Source of the DNA: CAZUZS01 sp964624795
GTDB lineage: Bacteria > Calditrichota > Calditrichia > RBG-13-44-9
NCBI GenBank assembly: GCA_964624795.1
Contig: CAZUZS010000002.1
Coordinates: 86,885-150,884 of the forward strand
DNA length: 64,000 nt
Reading direction: 5' to 3'
The position numbers and the translations under genes were made by a program. Under the pieces are notes generated by a model that had not been told where the DNA came from, made no database searches, and saw only the letters and a program-made list of their open reading frames with translations. Below, one piece after another: positions 8,296 to 17,873 of the stretch (position 1 is the stretch's first letter; each line of letters begins with the position of its first letter).

Positions 8296-9546
8296 TCAGG
8301 CAGACTGCCGGGATTTCCCGAATTTCAGAATTGGCTCGGCATTGCCGGTAATCACCTCTTCTGTAATCAGGCACTCACTTACGTTTTCCATGGAAGGCAC
8401 TTTAAACATGACTTCCAACATTTCGCTTTCCAGGATGGAGCGAAGTCCGCGCGCCCCGGTTTTGCGCTGGCGTGCCAGGCGCACGATTTCCAGCAGCGCT
8501 TTTTCGGTAAATTTGAGCTCGACGCCTTCCAGCTCGAAAAGCCGTTTGTACTGTTTTATCAATGAATTTTTCGGTTCAACGAGGATTGACAGCATTTCGT
8601 CTTCGGAAAGCTCGTTAAGTGCTACCAGTACCGGAAGCCGGCCAATTAATTCCGGTATCAGGCCATAATGCAGCAGGTCATCCGGCTCCACAAAGTTAAA
8701 AAGATTAGTGTCGGTCATATCTTTTTGCGCATTGACATCCGCCGCGAAACCGATCACCTTTTTTCCGGTGCGGCGGCGCACAATGTCGGTCAGTCCGTCA
8801 AATGCACCACCCACGATAAACAGAATATTCCGGGTGTTGATATTGACCATCGGCGCTTCAGGGTGTTTTCTTCCGCCTTTGGGCGGAATTGCCGCGATGG
8901 TGCCTTCCAAAATTTTCAGGAGCGCTTGCTGCACGCCTTCTCCGGAGACGTCCCTGGTAATGGAGGGACTCCCGGATTTCCGGGCAATCTTATCGATTTC
9001 ATCGATGTAAACAATGCCGCGCTCAGTCGCTTCGATGTCGAAATTAGCGGCGTGGTATAATCGGACCAGAATGTTCTCCACGTCCTCACCCACGTAACCG
9101 GCCTCGGTAAGGGTTGTGGCGTCGGAGATGGAAAACGGAACGTGCAGCAGCCTGGCCAATGTCTGCGCCAGCAAGGTTTTTCCAACGCCGGTTGGCCCCA
9201 GCAAGAGAATGTTGCTTTTCTCGATCTCTATCTCGTCATCCCAATTTCCCATTAATATTCGCTTGTAGTGGTTGTACACCGCAACCGAAATGGCGCGTTT
9301 ACCTGCCTCCTGTCCGATCACATACTGGTCGAGGAATTTTTTGATTTCGTCCGGTTTGGGCAGCACAAAATTGCTGGTCTGAAACTGTTGGTACTGGGAC
9401 TGTTTGAGAATCTGGGTAGCGCTCCGGATACATTCGGTGCAAATGCTGGCGTGCGAGCCTGTTATTAGCTGACCTACCTGGTCGGCATGTTTTCCGCAAA
9501 AAGAGCAACGAATTTCATGATTGAAACGTTGGGTTCGATCTGGCAT
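8296..9546 (-). CDS. clpX: ATP-dependent Clp protease ATP-binding subunit ClpX
   Basis: This 416-aa unfoldase that feeds ClpP has an N-terminal zinc-binding domain with C14/C17 and C36/C39, Walker A GPTGVGKTLLAQ, Walker B IVYIDEIDKIA, the RKSGSPSITRDVSGEGVQ pore-2 segment and the GYVGEDVE pore-1 loop. All functional motifs look intact. Unlike in many bacteria, it does not directly follow clpP: 420 bp separate them, so clpX may have its own promoter. Confidence 0.98.
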   Translation of the reverse strand: MPDRTQRFNHEIRCSFCGKHADQVGQLITGSHASICTECIRSATQILKQSQYQQFQTSNFVLPKPDEIKKFLDQYVIGQEAGKRAISVAVYNHYKRILMGNWDDEIEIEKSNILLLGPTGVGKTLLAQTLARLLHVPFSISDATTLTEAGYVGEDVENILVRLYHAANFDIEATERGIVYIDEIDKIARKSGSPSITRDVSGEGVQQALLKILEGTIAAIPPKGGRKHPEAPMVNINTRNILFIVGGAFDGLTDIVRRRTGKKVIGFAADVNAQKDMTDTNLFNFVEPDDLLHYGLIPELIGRLPVLVALNELSEDEMLSILVEPKNSLIKQYKRLFELEGVELKFTEKALLEIVRLARQRKTGARGLRSILESEMLEVMFKVPSMENVSECLITEEVITGNAEPILKFGKSRQSA

Positions 9547-9966
9547 TTATTCTTTCCGGTTATATAAAACTAAAATATTTAACATATTGACCGCCAATGC
9601 AATAATCCTGAGACGCTCAAATTTAACGTATTATTTCGGATATATGAAGGATTATTTTAAGAAGCGCGGGAGTCCGCGATCCGCGAAGCGGAGTTTTTCC
9701 GCGTTCGCAGCATTCATTTCTAAATTGCACACCCAACATCATCAATTCTGCAGGTAGCCGGGATCGATATCAAAATTATAGTCTTAATCAGAAGTCTTTT
9801 CCGGCAAACCGCTCCCCGCACTGGATTCTACAGGGAATTCAATAACATATCCATCCCGAACACGAAGTCCTTTCGCTTTCTTGCTCGTGCCGCAAATTGG
9901 CATGGCTAAAGATCTTCAGAAAATTTTGCTGATATCCAGCCGGGCTGCTTCCCTTACCGGCAACAG
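9547..9966. other. clpP-clpX intergenic region
   Basis: The 420 bp between clpP (upstream on the minus strand) and clpX contain no supported gene. A short GC-rich stretch around 9664-9705 has imperfect inverted repeats (tccgc/gcgga with a 10-nt loop) that could be a REP-like relic or weak structure. No U-tract follows on either strand, so I do not call a terminator. Confidence 0.4.
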
Positions 9967-10575
9967 CTATTTCTTTTTTCCTTTTTTGATAAGCGGTCTT
10001 TTGGAGAGAATCTCATCGATCAGCCCGTAATTCTTCGATTCCTCGGCATCCATGAAAAAGTTGCGATCGGTATCTTTGGCAATCTTTTCCAGCGACTGCC
10101 CGGTCTGGTCAGCCAGAATATGGTTTAGCCGCTCCCTGATTTTCAGTATTTCGCGGGCGTGAATATCGATATCGGTTGCCTGGCCCTGCACGCCGCCCAT
10201 CGGCTGGTGGATCATCACGCGGGCGTTGGGCAGCGCAAATCTTTTCCCTTTGGTGCCGGCTGCCAGAAGTACTGCTCCCATGCTGGCGGCCTGGCCGATG
10301 CACGTTGTCACGATATCGGGTTGCACATATTGCATGGTATCGAAGATTGCCAGACCGGATGTAACCACGCCGCCCGGGCTGTTGATATAAATGTAAATAT
10401 CCTTCTCAGGGTCCTCGGCTTCCAGAAAAAGAAGCTGGGCGATTACCAGGCTGGCGATGTTATCGTCAATCGGAGTTCCCATAAATATGATGCGTTCTTT
10501 TAACAAACGGGAATAAATATCGTAAGCGCGTTCGCCGCGACCGGTTTGCTCAATCACCATTGGAATTAAGGCCAT
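9967..10575 (-). CDS. clpP: ATP-dependent Clp protease proteolytic subunit
   Basis: A 202-aa ClpP peptidase, with nucleophile S98 in GQAASMGAVLL, H123 in MIHQPMGG and the oligomer contact region YINSPGG. The third triad position, normally Asp in DRD, reads N172 in KDTDRNFFMDAEES, so the canonical Asp appears replaced by Asn; D170 is two residues away. ATG 10575 is chosen because GAGG lies about 8 nt upstream; ATG 10581 would sit too near the SD. It follows tig by 48 nt in the same direction, and tig-clpP is a common operon. Confidence 0.97.
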   Translation of the reverse strand: MALIPMVIEQTGRGERAYDIYSRLLKERIIFMGTPIDDNIASLVIAQLLFLEAEDPEKDIYIYINSPGGVVTSGLAIFDTMQYVQPDIVTTCIGQAASMGAVLLAAGTKGKRFALPNARVMIHQPMGGVQGQATDIDIHAREILKIRERLNHILADQTGQSLEKIAKDTDRNFFMDAEESKNYGLIDEILSKRPLIKKGKKK

Positions 10576-10623
10576 TTTCATTTCCTCTTTTTATTCGAAT
10601 CTTTTGTTCTGTGCGGATTTTAG

Positions 10624-11964
10624 CTACTCTTTTTCCTTCTCTTTCTTTTTCTCCGGGGCGGCCTTACCGGAATCGCCGGTGCTTTCGCCGGTAAGCCCCT
10701 GTTTTAGTGGATAAACTTCAACCACTTCCGCATGTTCCTTCAACAGATCGAGAACCTTTCTCTCCGCAATATCTTCTTTCAGGTGTCCCAGGTAATGTTG
10801 GTCGGCTTTTGCCTGTTCCTTGATCTTCTCCTCTGCGGGAGCTTCATCTATCAGTTTGAACGCTTCCTCATCGCTGGCAGTAATATTCTCGACCTCGACC
10901 AGTTTCTTTCTGAGGAAATGCCAGCGGATATTGTGAACGGCGGAAGCCCGGTACTCTTTCTTTACCAAATCCTCTTGTATTTCCTGTCCTTGCGATTGTT
11001 TTTTGAAATCCTTCACCATCTCATCCAGGTAGTGGTCTACCATGGTCGGCGGCACCTCGAACGGATTTTCTTTCAGCAGTTCATCAATCAGGCGGTTGTT
11101 GAAATTCTGCTCGGAACGCCGCTGAAATTCCAGCTTCATGTTCTCCCGAACCCTCTCCCGGAGCTGATCCATGTTATCCAGTTTTTCATCGTTCAAATTT
11201 TTGACAAACTCATCGTCCAGCTCGGGGTATTCTTTTTCCTCAATTTTTTTGGCATGAATTTCCATACGATTGACGACCGGTTCCTGTGTATTTACGTCGG
11301 GAGCGGGCGGTACTTCCTGCCTAACAATTCTCTTCTCGTCCGGTTTGATGCCAACAAGCTGCGATTCAATTTGCGGATCGAATTTTCCGGAACCGAGCTC
11401 TACTTCCAGATTTTCATACTTGTGTCCCAAAATCGGTACATCCCCCTGGTCCAGCTCCTGCACATCAAAATGTACGTGGTGGCCCTCCCGCGCTTCCTCC
11501 ACATCTTTCACCGTGGCATACTGTTCGCGCAACTGCTGCAGCGAATCATCTACCATCTCGTCGGTGATTTCAATAATATCTTTTTCTACCTTCAAACCTT
11601 TGTATTTTTTCAACTCGAATTCAGGCTCGACTTCGACTTCGAGGTCAAAGCTCATGCCGGAGGCGGCATCTTCAAACTTTAGATCGGTGATTTTTCCCTG
11701 TCCTACCGGATCAATTTTTGCCTCGTCCAGCGCTTTTTCATAATACTCCTTCATCGCCTCTTCCAGAATATCCTGCTGGATCATGCTCTCGTACCGTTTC
11801 CTGACCATGCTGAGGGGGGCATGCCCGCGCCGGAATCCATGGATGTCTGCCTGCCGCTGATAATCTCGCAGCACCTTTTTCTCGATTGGTCCCAAATCTT
11901 CGGCAGTGAGTTGAATCTTTAATTTTTTGGAATACGAATTCAAATCTTCAACTTGAATCTGCAT
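10624..11964 (-). CDS. tig: Trigger factor (ribosome-associated chaperone)
   Basis: A 446-aa trigger factor with an N-terminal ribosome-binding domain carrying the signature G43-F-R-R-G-H-A-P50, a central FKBP-like prolyl isomerase domain (about 155-240, EGHHVHFDVQELDQG, GSGKFDPQIESQLVG) and a C-terminal helical substrate-binding domain ending in a Lys/Glu-rich tail. It shelters nascent chains at the exit tunnel. It is the first gene of the tig-clpP pair and diverges from the GH63-like gene, so a promoter should lie in 11965-12182. Confidence 0.97.
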   Translation of the reverse strand: MQIQVEDLNSYSKKLKIQLTAEDLGPIEKKVLRDYQRQADIHGFRRGHAPLSMVRKRYESMIQQDILEEAMKEYYEKALDEAKIDPVGQGKITDLKFEDAASGMSFDLEVEVEPEFELKKYKGLKVEKDIIEITDEMVDDSLQQLREQYATVKDVEEAREGHHVHFDVQELDQGDVPILGHKYENLEVELGSGKFDPQIESQLVGIKPDEKRIVRQEVPPAPDVNTQEPVVNRMEIHAKKIEEKEYPELDDEFVKNLNDEKLDNMDQLRERVRENMKLEFQRRSEQNFNNRLIDELLKENPFEVPPTMVDHYLDEMVKDFKKQSQGQEIQEDLVKKEYRASAVHNIRWHFLRKKLVEVENITASDEEAFKLIDEAPAEEKIKEQAKADQHYLGHLKEDIAERKVLDLLKEHAEVVEVYPLKQGLTGESTGDSGKAAPEKKKEKEKE

Positions 11965-12182
11965 GTAATATCCTTAAGTTTTAATCAGTTTTAATATTTA
12001 TAGCCGGTAAATATAATATGAGGCACTGGTTTTTGCAAGCGGCATAAAATCTGAAAAGAGCTCTGGGATAACTGAATATCCTCTATGCGAGATGCCCCAT
12101 GCTCTTATCCCGCATTAATGATTTTGTTTCTGGCGCAAATCAATTAAATTAGACCAGACCGATCAAACAAAAGGTGGAATCC

Positions 12183-13769
12183 ATGAAAAAAATTATCGTT
12201 CTCATTTTGCTGTTTGCCGTGATTTTTTCTTGTGAAAAGAAAGAAAAAAAGTTGGGTGAATTGAAAATCCCGGCAGGAGTTTCGGCCGAACATTATCAAA
12301 ACCTGCCGCATCCTTTTTTCACCGAGCATCAATATCTTACCGAAATCTATTGGAAATCGTGGGAACTGTTGAAAACGCATGTCCGGCACGGGAATGCCCA
12401 AAATGGTTTTGTGGAGAGCTACCTGGATGAAGGATTTGACGACCAGATTTACCAGTGGGATGCCTGCTTTATGACGCTGTTCGCGATGTACGGAAAAGCG
12501 CTGTTCCCGGCCATGGAGACACTGGACAATTTCTACCGGCAGCAGCGTGAGGATGGATGGATTTGCCGTGTATACCGCGAGAGCGATGGGAAGCCTGCCG
12601 CCCTGCCTGCTGCCGACGAGCCGATGATCAATCCGCCGCTGTTTTCGTATGTGGAGTGGAAATATTACCTCCTGACCGGCGACAGCTCGCGGTTCCGCCG
12701 GGTTATGCCGCTGCTCGATGCCTATTACAACTGGATTGACCACAATTGCCGCAGCGAGCTTGGGGCTGCCGGTCTCTATTATACCACCGCGCTGGGCAGC
12801 GGAATGGACAATTCGCCGCGCGGCGAAATTGGAAAAGGGGGCTGGGTGGACCTTTCCGGACAGATGGCGGTTTTTGCCAAATTCATGATTTTCATGGGCC
12901 GGGAAACTCGCTCCGATTCACTTACAAAAATTTATGAAAATAGATACCGGGCACTGGTTCGTGTTATCAATGGGAAAATGTGGGATGAGCAGACCGGTCT
13001 CTATTATGACATCACGCCGGAGGCGAAAAAGATGAGCGCCAAAACTGTGGCGGCGTTCTGGACGCTGTTGGGCGAGGTGGCTACTTTTCCGCAGGCACGG
13101 CGGCTAGGCGAGCACCTGCAAAATCCGGATGAGTTTTTCCACCTGCACCCGTTTGCGAGCCTTTCTTCGGACAATCCGCTGTTTGACCCAAAAGGGCATT
13201 ACTGGCGGGGCGGGGTGTGGGCGCCAACCAATTATATGATCATCAAAGGGCTGGATATCTTCCCGCTGCGCGAATTAGCCGCCAATGCTGCGCTGAAACA
13301 TGTTGAGCAAATGTACCGGGTGTATAAAGATTTTAAACCGGATCCGTCTCAGATGGCCCCGGATGCCAGCCAGGATGTTGCTAACACCATCTGGGAAAGC
13401 TACGCGCCGGACAGTCCGCAGCCGGCCACCCGCTGGGACGGAAAATACCTGGTGAAGCCGAATTTCGTTGGCTGGTCCGGCCTGGGACCGGTGGCGCTGC
13501 TGCTGGAAAATGTCATCGGGCTGCAGCCCTCGGCACCGCGCGACGAAATCTACTGGAATCTGCGGCTTCGGGAACGCTACGGTGTGGAAAATTACCGTTT
13601 CGGAGATAACACGGTGGATTTTATCTGCGAGAGCAACGAGCTTCCGGTGGGATCGGCGCAGATCGTTGTCAAGTCCGACAGCCCGTTCAGCCTGTCGGTT
13701 TCCACGCAGGTGGGAGTTAAAGAATTCAAGGTTCAGAAAGGGGAAAACCGGTTTGAGATAAAGCTGTAA
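12183..13769 (+). CDS. GH63/GH37-like glycoside hydrolase lipoprotein
   Basis: The 528-aa product has a lipoprotein-type signal peptide (MKKIIVLILLFAVIFSC; lipid-bearing C17) and an (alpha/alpha)6-type catalytic domain. Family landmarks are QWDACFMTLFAMYG, SGMDNSPRG (candidate general acid D209), GGWVDLSGQMA, GHYWRGGVWAPTNYM and TIWESYAPD (candidate general base E405). These resemble GH63 enzymes and related GH37 trehalases, so an inverting alpha-glycosidase acting on a short or compatible-solute glycoside in the periplasm is likely; the substrate is unknown. ATG 12183 has GGTGG 5 nt upstream. The upstream GTG at 12174 would disrupt the signal peptide. No transporter is adjacent. Confidence 0.82.
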   Translation: MKKIIVLILLFAVIFSCEKKEKKLGELKIPAGVSAEHYQNLPHPFFTEHQYLTEIYWKSWELLKTHVRHGNAQNGFVESYLDEGFDDQIYQWDACFMTLFAMYGKALFPAMETLDNFYRQQREDGWICRVYRESDGKPAALPAADEPMINPPLFSYVEWKYYLLTGDSSRFRRVMPLLDAYYNWIDHNCRSELGAAGLYYTTALGSGMDNSPRGEIGKGGWVDLSGQMAVFAKFMIFMGRETRSDSLTKIYENRYRALVRVINGKMWDEQTGLYYDITPEAKKMSAKTVAAFWTLLGEVATFPQARRLGEHLQNPDEFFHLHPFASLSSDNPLFDPKGHYWRGGVWAPTNYMIIKGLDIFPLRELAANAALKHVEQMYRVYKDFKPDPSQMAPDASQDVANTIWESYAPDSPQPATRWDGKYLVKPNFVGWSGLGPVALLLENVIGLQPSAPRDEIYWNLRLRERYGVENYRFGDNTVDFICESNELPVGSAQIVVKSDSPFSLSVSTQVGVKEFKVQKGENRFEIKL

Positions 13770-13911
13770 TGAGCCTAGTTTCCGAGAAATTGCTGCCCAA
13801 AGTCATTCTGCAATATACGAATCCGCTGCCCAATGCAGGTCGACCATCTCCAGGGTGGCGAAAGAGGACGTAAGGCAACAAGCACTGTCCTTAGGAGTTC
13901 AGTTGGTGTTC

Positions 13912-15090
13912 TCACTCGCTTTGGAGTTCCTCGTAGCGGGCTCGAAAGTCTTCATTATCCGGATCGAGCACAATCGCCTTTTTGATGGAATTCACCGCTT
14001 CTTCATTTTCGCCCAATTCCCAAAATGCGGTGGAGATGTTGTAGAAATACAAACCGTCTTCCGGGTCCAGTTCGGCTGCTATTTGGTAATGTGCCAGGGC
14101 ATCCTCATAATTGGATTCGTAAAAACTCACATCTCCCAGTTTGTTATAGATTTCTGCGTTTCTGGGATCAAGCTCCCTGGCTTTCAGATAACTTGCTCGG
14201 GCGCTATCATACTCTTCTTTTAAATCATACATTGCGCCCAAAGACAAATAGCACCGCACCCACTCCGGGTCCAGCGCCAGTGCTCTTTTGTAGTTCTCAA
14301 TGGCCTTGTCGTATTCATCCTTCCAACTTAGCGCATCACCCAAATCCTTATAAAGGGTTTCGTCTTCGGGATCCAGTACGATAGCTTTCTTGTAGGCCTG
14401 TATTGCATCGTCATACTCTTCTAGCCAAAAATGGGCATTACCCGCAAGTTGATATCCGTAAGTATTTTCAGGCTCAATCAGGACGCACTTTTTTGCGTAT
14501 TTCAGCATCTCATCGTATTTTTCGAGGTTCTTATAGGCTAATGCCAAATTCGTGAGGTAAGTGGAATCTTCCGGATCGAAAACGATGGCTTTATGGTAAT
14601 TCTCGACCGCCTCCGAAAAATTTTCCAGTTCGTCACAACAACGCCCAATCATGTTATAGTAGGAAGCATGATTGGGCGTTATCCGCGAAGCGATTTGAAA
14701 ATATTGAAGCGCCTGTTCGAACTCTTCCCTGCGAAACAAAGTGTGGCCGGCATTCGCATAATATGTGGAATTCTTAGGTTCGAGATCGATTGCCCGTTTG
14801 TAGCAAACCACACAGACCTCGTAATTTTCCAACTCGTAGCAAATATCGCCTAATAGATTCACCGTATTTGCGTCGCTTGGAAACGCGTCAACCGCTTTTT
14901 GCGCCCATGGCATTGCATTCTCATAATCTTCCATAAGGTAATAGGCTTTGGCAATAAGCGGCCATACGTTTGCATAGTCTTTCAGGATGTCATTTGCTTT
15001 TAATAGATATTTCAGGTGATTTTCGAAATCCTCATTATCCAGGTATTCATCTGCTTTTTGAATATATTGGTTTGCCAACTCAATGTCCAT
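13912..15090 (-). CDS. Tetratricopeptide-repeat protein A
   Basis: The 392-aa protein consists almost entirely of consecutive 34-residue TPR units (for example YANAGHTLFRREEFEQALQY, YKDLGDALSWKDEYDKAIE), about eleven repeats. There is no signal peptide, membrane segment or enzymatic domain, so it is likely a cytoplasmic protein-protein scaffold. It starts at an ATG with GGGGA just upstream, 35 nt after the stop of a second TPR gene of the same length and organisation, with which it forms a tandem pair. Its partner is unknown; the SH3-domain membrane protein upstream is a candidate by position only. Confidence 0.88.
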   Translation of the reverse strand: MDIELANQYIQKADEYLDNEDFENHLKYLLKANDILKDYANVWPLIAKAYYLMEDYENAMPWAQKAVDAFPSDANTVNLLGDICYELENYEVCVVCYKRAIDLEPKNSTYYANAGHTLFRREEFEQALQYFQIASRITPNHASYYNMIGRCCDELENFSEAVENYHKAIVFDPEDSTYLTNLALAYKNLEKYDEMLKYAKKCVLIEPENTYGYQLAGNAHFWLEEYDDAIQAYKKAIVLDPEDETLYKDLGDALSWKDEYDKAIENYKRALALDPEWVRCYLSLGAMYDLKEEYDSARASYLKARELDPRNAEIYNKLGDVSFYESNYEDALAHYQIAAELDPEDGLYFYNISTAFWELGENEEAVNSIKKAIVLDPDNEDFRARYEELQSE

Positions 15091-15125
15091 TTCTTCCCCA
15101 CTCTTATTTGTTTTATTGCCCTGCT

Positions 15126-16307
15126 CTACAAACTATCTGCAAACTCCTGCCTTATCTGTTCCAGTTGCATCTTGTAATCGCCGTCATCGGGATTAAGGGC
15201 GATTGCCCTTTTCATACAATCCATCGCGTCTTTGTATTTCTTCTGCCGCAAATAGGCGAAGCCTAAATTGCTGAATGCGATATCATTTTCCGGCTCAAGC
15301 TCGATAGCCTTTTCGAAGTAACCTGTCGCTTCTTCGTAATTGCCGTTGTCTGTCGCCATACCGCCTAAATTATTGTAGGCGACAGAGTGGCCGGGGTCGA
15401 TCTTTATTGCTTTTAAATAATATTCACGGGCCTGTTCCTTCTCGTTTTTCAAGTAGTGTATTTTGCCGATCATATTGCATACGAAAGCCCAGCTCGGGTC
15501 TATCTCCAGCGCTTTTCCGTAATTTGCCAATGCCGGCTCGTAGTCTCCCAGACAATAATATGCATCGCCAAAACCTTTGTAAATGGCTTCGTTCTGCTGA
15601 TCGAATTGAATTGCCTTTTGGTATGCCGAAATCGCTTTTTCATATTGTTCAACATCAAGATACAGATCACCTAAGGTTTCATGAATATTGTCCTGGTTGG
15701 GGTCGAGCTGCAAAGATGTTTCAGCATTTTGCAACGCTTCCGTGTATTCCCCCAACTGCTTTTGCACCATTGCCAGATGCGTATAATAAAAGGCATTACT
15801 TTCATTGATGCCTATGGCCTTTTGAAAACAATTTTTGGCTTCGTTCGGCATCTCCAGATAATAGTATGACAATCCCATCGTATTGTAAAGGTCGTCGTCC
15901 ATTGCATTTTGTTTTATAACTGCTGACAGGACATTGATCACATTCTCGAAATCGTTCATGTGATAGTAAGTGTTGGCCAGGTTGGAATAGTACACTGGTT
16001 CCTCCGCATAAATCTCAATCGCCTTTCGATAATGAGCTACGGCCCCCTCCAGATCGTCCTTTTCGATTAATGCGTTTCCCAGGGAATTGTAAGCGTTTGC
16101 ATGTTGCGGATCTTTTTGAATTGCTTCCTTAAAATATCTCATGGCATGGTCATATTGTCCCAGGTTGTAATAAGCAGAGCCGATATAGTAAGGAATGTCG
16201 GCTTCCCAGGGCGTATTTTTGGCAGCTTTTAGATAGAATTTGATTGCTTTTTCGTAATCTCCTGCGTCGAAGGCTTTGTCAGCCTTTTCATAATCGTTAC
16301 CAAACAT
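15126..16307 (-). CDS. Tetratricopeptide-repeat protein B
   Basis: This 393-aa protein is made of about eleven TPR units, starting directly with MFGNDYEKADKAFDAGDYEKAIKFYLKAA-type repeats and with no export signal. AGGAGG lies 5 nt before the ATG, a very strong ribosome site. Its repeat architecture and length nearly match the gene downstream, suggesting tandem duplication followed by divergence. The DNA of the repeats is not itself a tight tandem array, so it is stable at the nucleotide level. Function is not assigned beyond scaffolding. Confidence 0.88.
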   Translation of the reverse strand: MFGNDYEKADKAFDAGDYEKAIKFYLKAAKNTPWEADIPYYIGSAYYNLGQYDHAMRYFKEAIQKDPQHANAYNSLGNALIEKDDLEGAVAHYRKAIEIYAEEPVYYSNLANTYYHMNDFENVINVLSAVIKQNAMDDDLYNTMGLSYYYLEMPNEAKNCFQKAIGINESNAFYYTHLAMVQKQLGEYTEALQNAETSLQLDPNQDNIHETLGDLYLDVEQYEKAISAYQKAIQFDQQNEAIYKGFGDAYYCLGDYEPALANYGKALEIDPSWAFVCNMIGKIHYLKNEKEQAREYYLKAIKIDPGHSVAYNNLGGMATDNGNYEEATGYFEKAIELEPENDIAFSNLGFAYLRQKKYKDAMDCMKRAIALNPDDGDYKMQLEQIRQEFADSL

Positions 16308-16424
16308 GTTCCCTCCTGTGATTGATCTTTGTAAATTTCACAACACGCAAATCGAACAAGACTGACGATTTGGCAGATTTCATCGGGGGTTCTTCCCAAA
16401 TAAATTCTCAGAATGAAGGTGACC

Positions 16425-17873
16425 TTAATGCCAGCCTGACCAAAAAGTTCGCACAACATCCCAGGCATAGCCGCATTGCTTGTTGGCGCATAATCGGTGA
16501 TCAAGCCAAACTTCCTGAGTACCTTTTTCTCTTGTCCTGTGTCCGTCACTATGAGTTGTCGTCAAAGTCCTGTGGGTCCGGCTCACCAGATCAGAACCAT
16601 TGTCTGTGCCAGACCAATAACGGCACTGCACACAACGGTTATATAGCAAATCAGATTTCCATTTGCCGATGAATCCATAAGTCATCCCGATTGCGAACAG
16701 CAGGAAAATGATGAACCAATTGTGGATTACGCCGATGTTTACGGCAATAAACATGAAATATATGTACCCCAGAACCGCGCCCCCGGTACCCGCAATTGTC
16801 AATATGATTCCGTTCTTGAGCTTCCTGTTCAAACTTATGCGGTAAGCAATTTTCTGCACTACAAAATAGGGAACATACAAAACGACATAAAATAGGGCCA
16901 AAAACATTGCGATGAAGAGGATGAGCAATACGATGGAAGCCCATTTGGGTAATGAGAAATATTTTTCAGATATTTGATCTCCATATTTGTCACGCCAACT
17001 GTGAGCCTTCAGATCAAAAAAGTTCCAGAATCGGTTCATTACAAATGATGAGCGAAGCGCGCCGGTCAGGGGGAAATAGCCGATCCATTTGGTAACCCGG
17101 CTGGTCCGCCCGATTTCTTCTATATTTCCTGCCTTGGTTATTGCCTTGATCCCGATTTCTTTCCGGTCTCCGTCATAAAGAAAGATGTTATTAAAAGTGT
17201 AGATCTTATTTCCCTTGTCGTTTTGTATGGCATCCGGCTCTGAAAACTTTTTGATAAAGTCCTCTACCGGCTTTCCCTGCCAATCGGATACGAATGAACT
17301 TTTATCGAATCGCCAGATCTTTTTATCGATGAGCCGGGGCTGCTTCCAGCCGACTCGCTCAATATCATAGTCATCGATCCAGCCAACCTTGCCATCCGAG
17401 GTCTTTATCTTTGTAAATCCCCAGTTTCCCCGGCTCTGTTTCACCGAGGTATGCCCCAGGCGGGTAACCCATTCCCGGCCCCCGACATCCGTGACCAAAT
17501 TTCCCTTCTTTTTTTCAGGCGTGGCCCACACGCCTACTGTTTTATTGCTGGCACGCCGGATGAGGCCGCCCTCGGAAGGTTGCAGATTTTCCTCCTGCAC
17601 CCATCCCATTGTGCCGTTGGGAAGTGAAATTCGATACCATTTGGAATAGCCCTCCATGACCTTAACCGGGGTTCCTGCCGCGGCCGTCCCCACCGGCATA
17701 CTGGCCCATTCTTCGTTCGCGCCTTTGGTAAAGTGGTTCGAAAACATGTCGGCTTTCTTGATCAATTTTGTAGAGTAGGGCTCGGAATTGAAAACCCGCT
17801 GATCTTTATGGAATATGTTCACCGCGAGTGTGATAACAAAGGCTACAGATGCAAGGATAGCGACAATTTTCAT
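16425..17873 (-). CDS. Membrane protein with two SH3-like domains and a C-terminal zinc-ribbon-like tail
   Basis: 482 aa, not recognised as a named family. Features in order: an N-terminal membrane anchor (3-20); a bacterial SH3-like domain (about 45-97, YSKWYRISLPNGTMGWVQEE); a second SH3-like domain (about 108-175, GFTKIKTSDGKVGWIDD); a linker domain; three or four membrane helices (about 312-340, 355-378, 382-402); and a C-terminal tail with two cysteine pairs (RCVQC and LCANKQC) that could bind zinc. SH3-like domains often bind peptidoglycan peptides. It is first in a (-) run with the two TPR genes. AGGAG lies 9 nt upstream of the ATG. Confidence 0.7.
   Translation of the reverse strand: MKIVAILASVAFVITLAVNIFHKDQRVFNSEPYSTKLIKKADMFSNHFTKGANEEWASMPVGTAAAGTPVKVMEGYSKWYRISLPNGTMGWVQEENLQPSEGGLIRRASNKTVGVWATPEKKKGNLVTDVGGREWVTRLGHTSVKQSRGNWGFTKIKTSDGKVGWIDDYDIERVGWKQPRLIDKKIWRFDKSSFVSDWQGKPVEDFIKKFSEPDAIQNDKGNKIYTFNNIFLYDGDRKEIGIKAITKAGNIEEIGRTSRVTKWIGYFPLTGALRSSFVMNRFWNFFDLKAHSWRDKYGDQISEKYFSLPKWASIVLLILFIAMFLALFYVVLYVPYFVVQKIAYRISLNRKLKNGIILTIAGTGGAVLGYIYFMFIAVNIGVIHNWFIIFLLFAIGMTYGFIGKWKSDLLYNRCVQCRYWSGTDNGSDLVSRTHRTLTTTHSDGHRTREKGTQEVWLDHRLCANKQCGYAWDVVRTFWSGWH

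Noticed and set aside
9660..9705. GC-rich inverted repeats as a clpP terminator
   Set aside because: Stem is short (5 bp) with a 10-nt loop and no T-tract on the relevant strand.
13912..16307. Possible tandem DNA repeats or CRISPR-like periodicity
   Set aside because: The periodicity is the 34-residue TPR protein repeat; the DNA is not repeated closely and there are no spacers.
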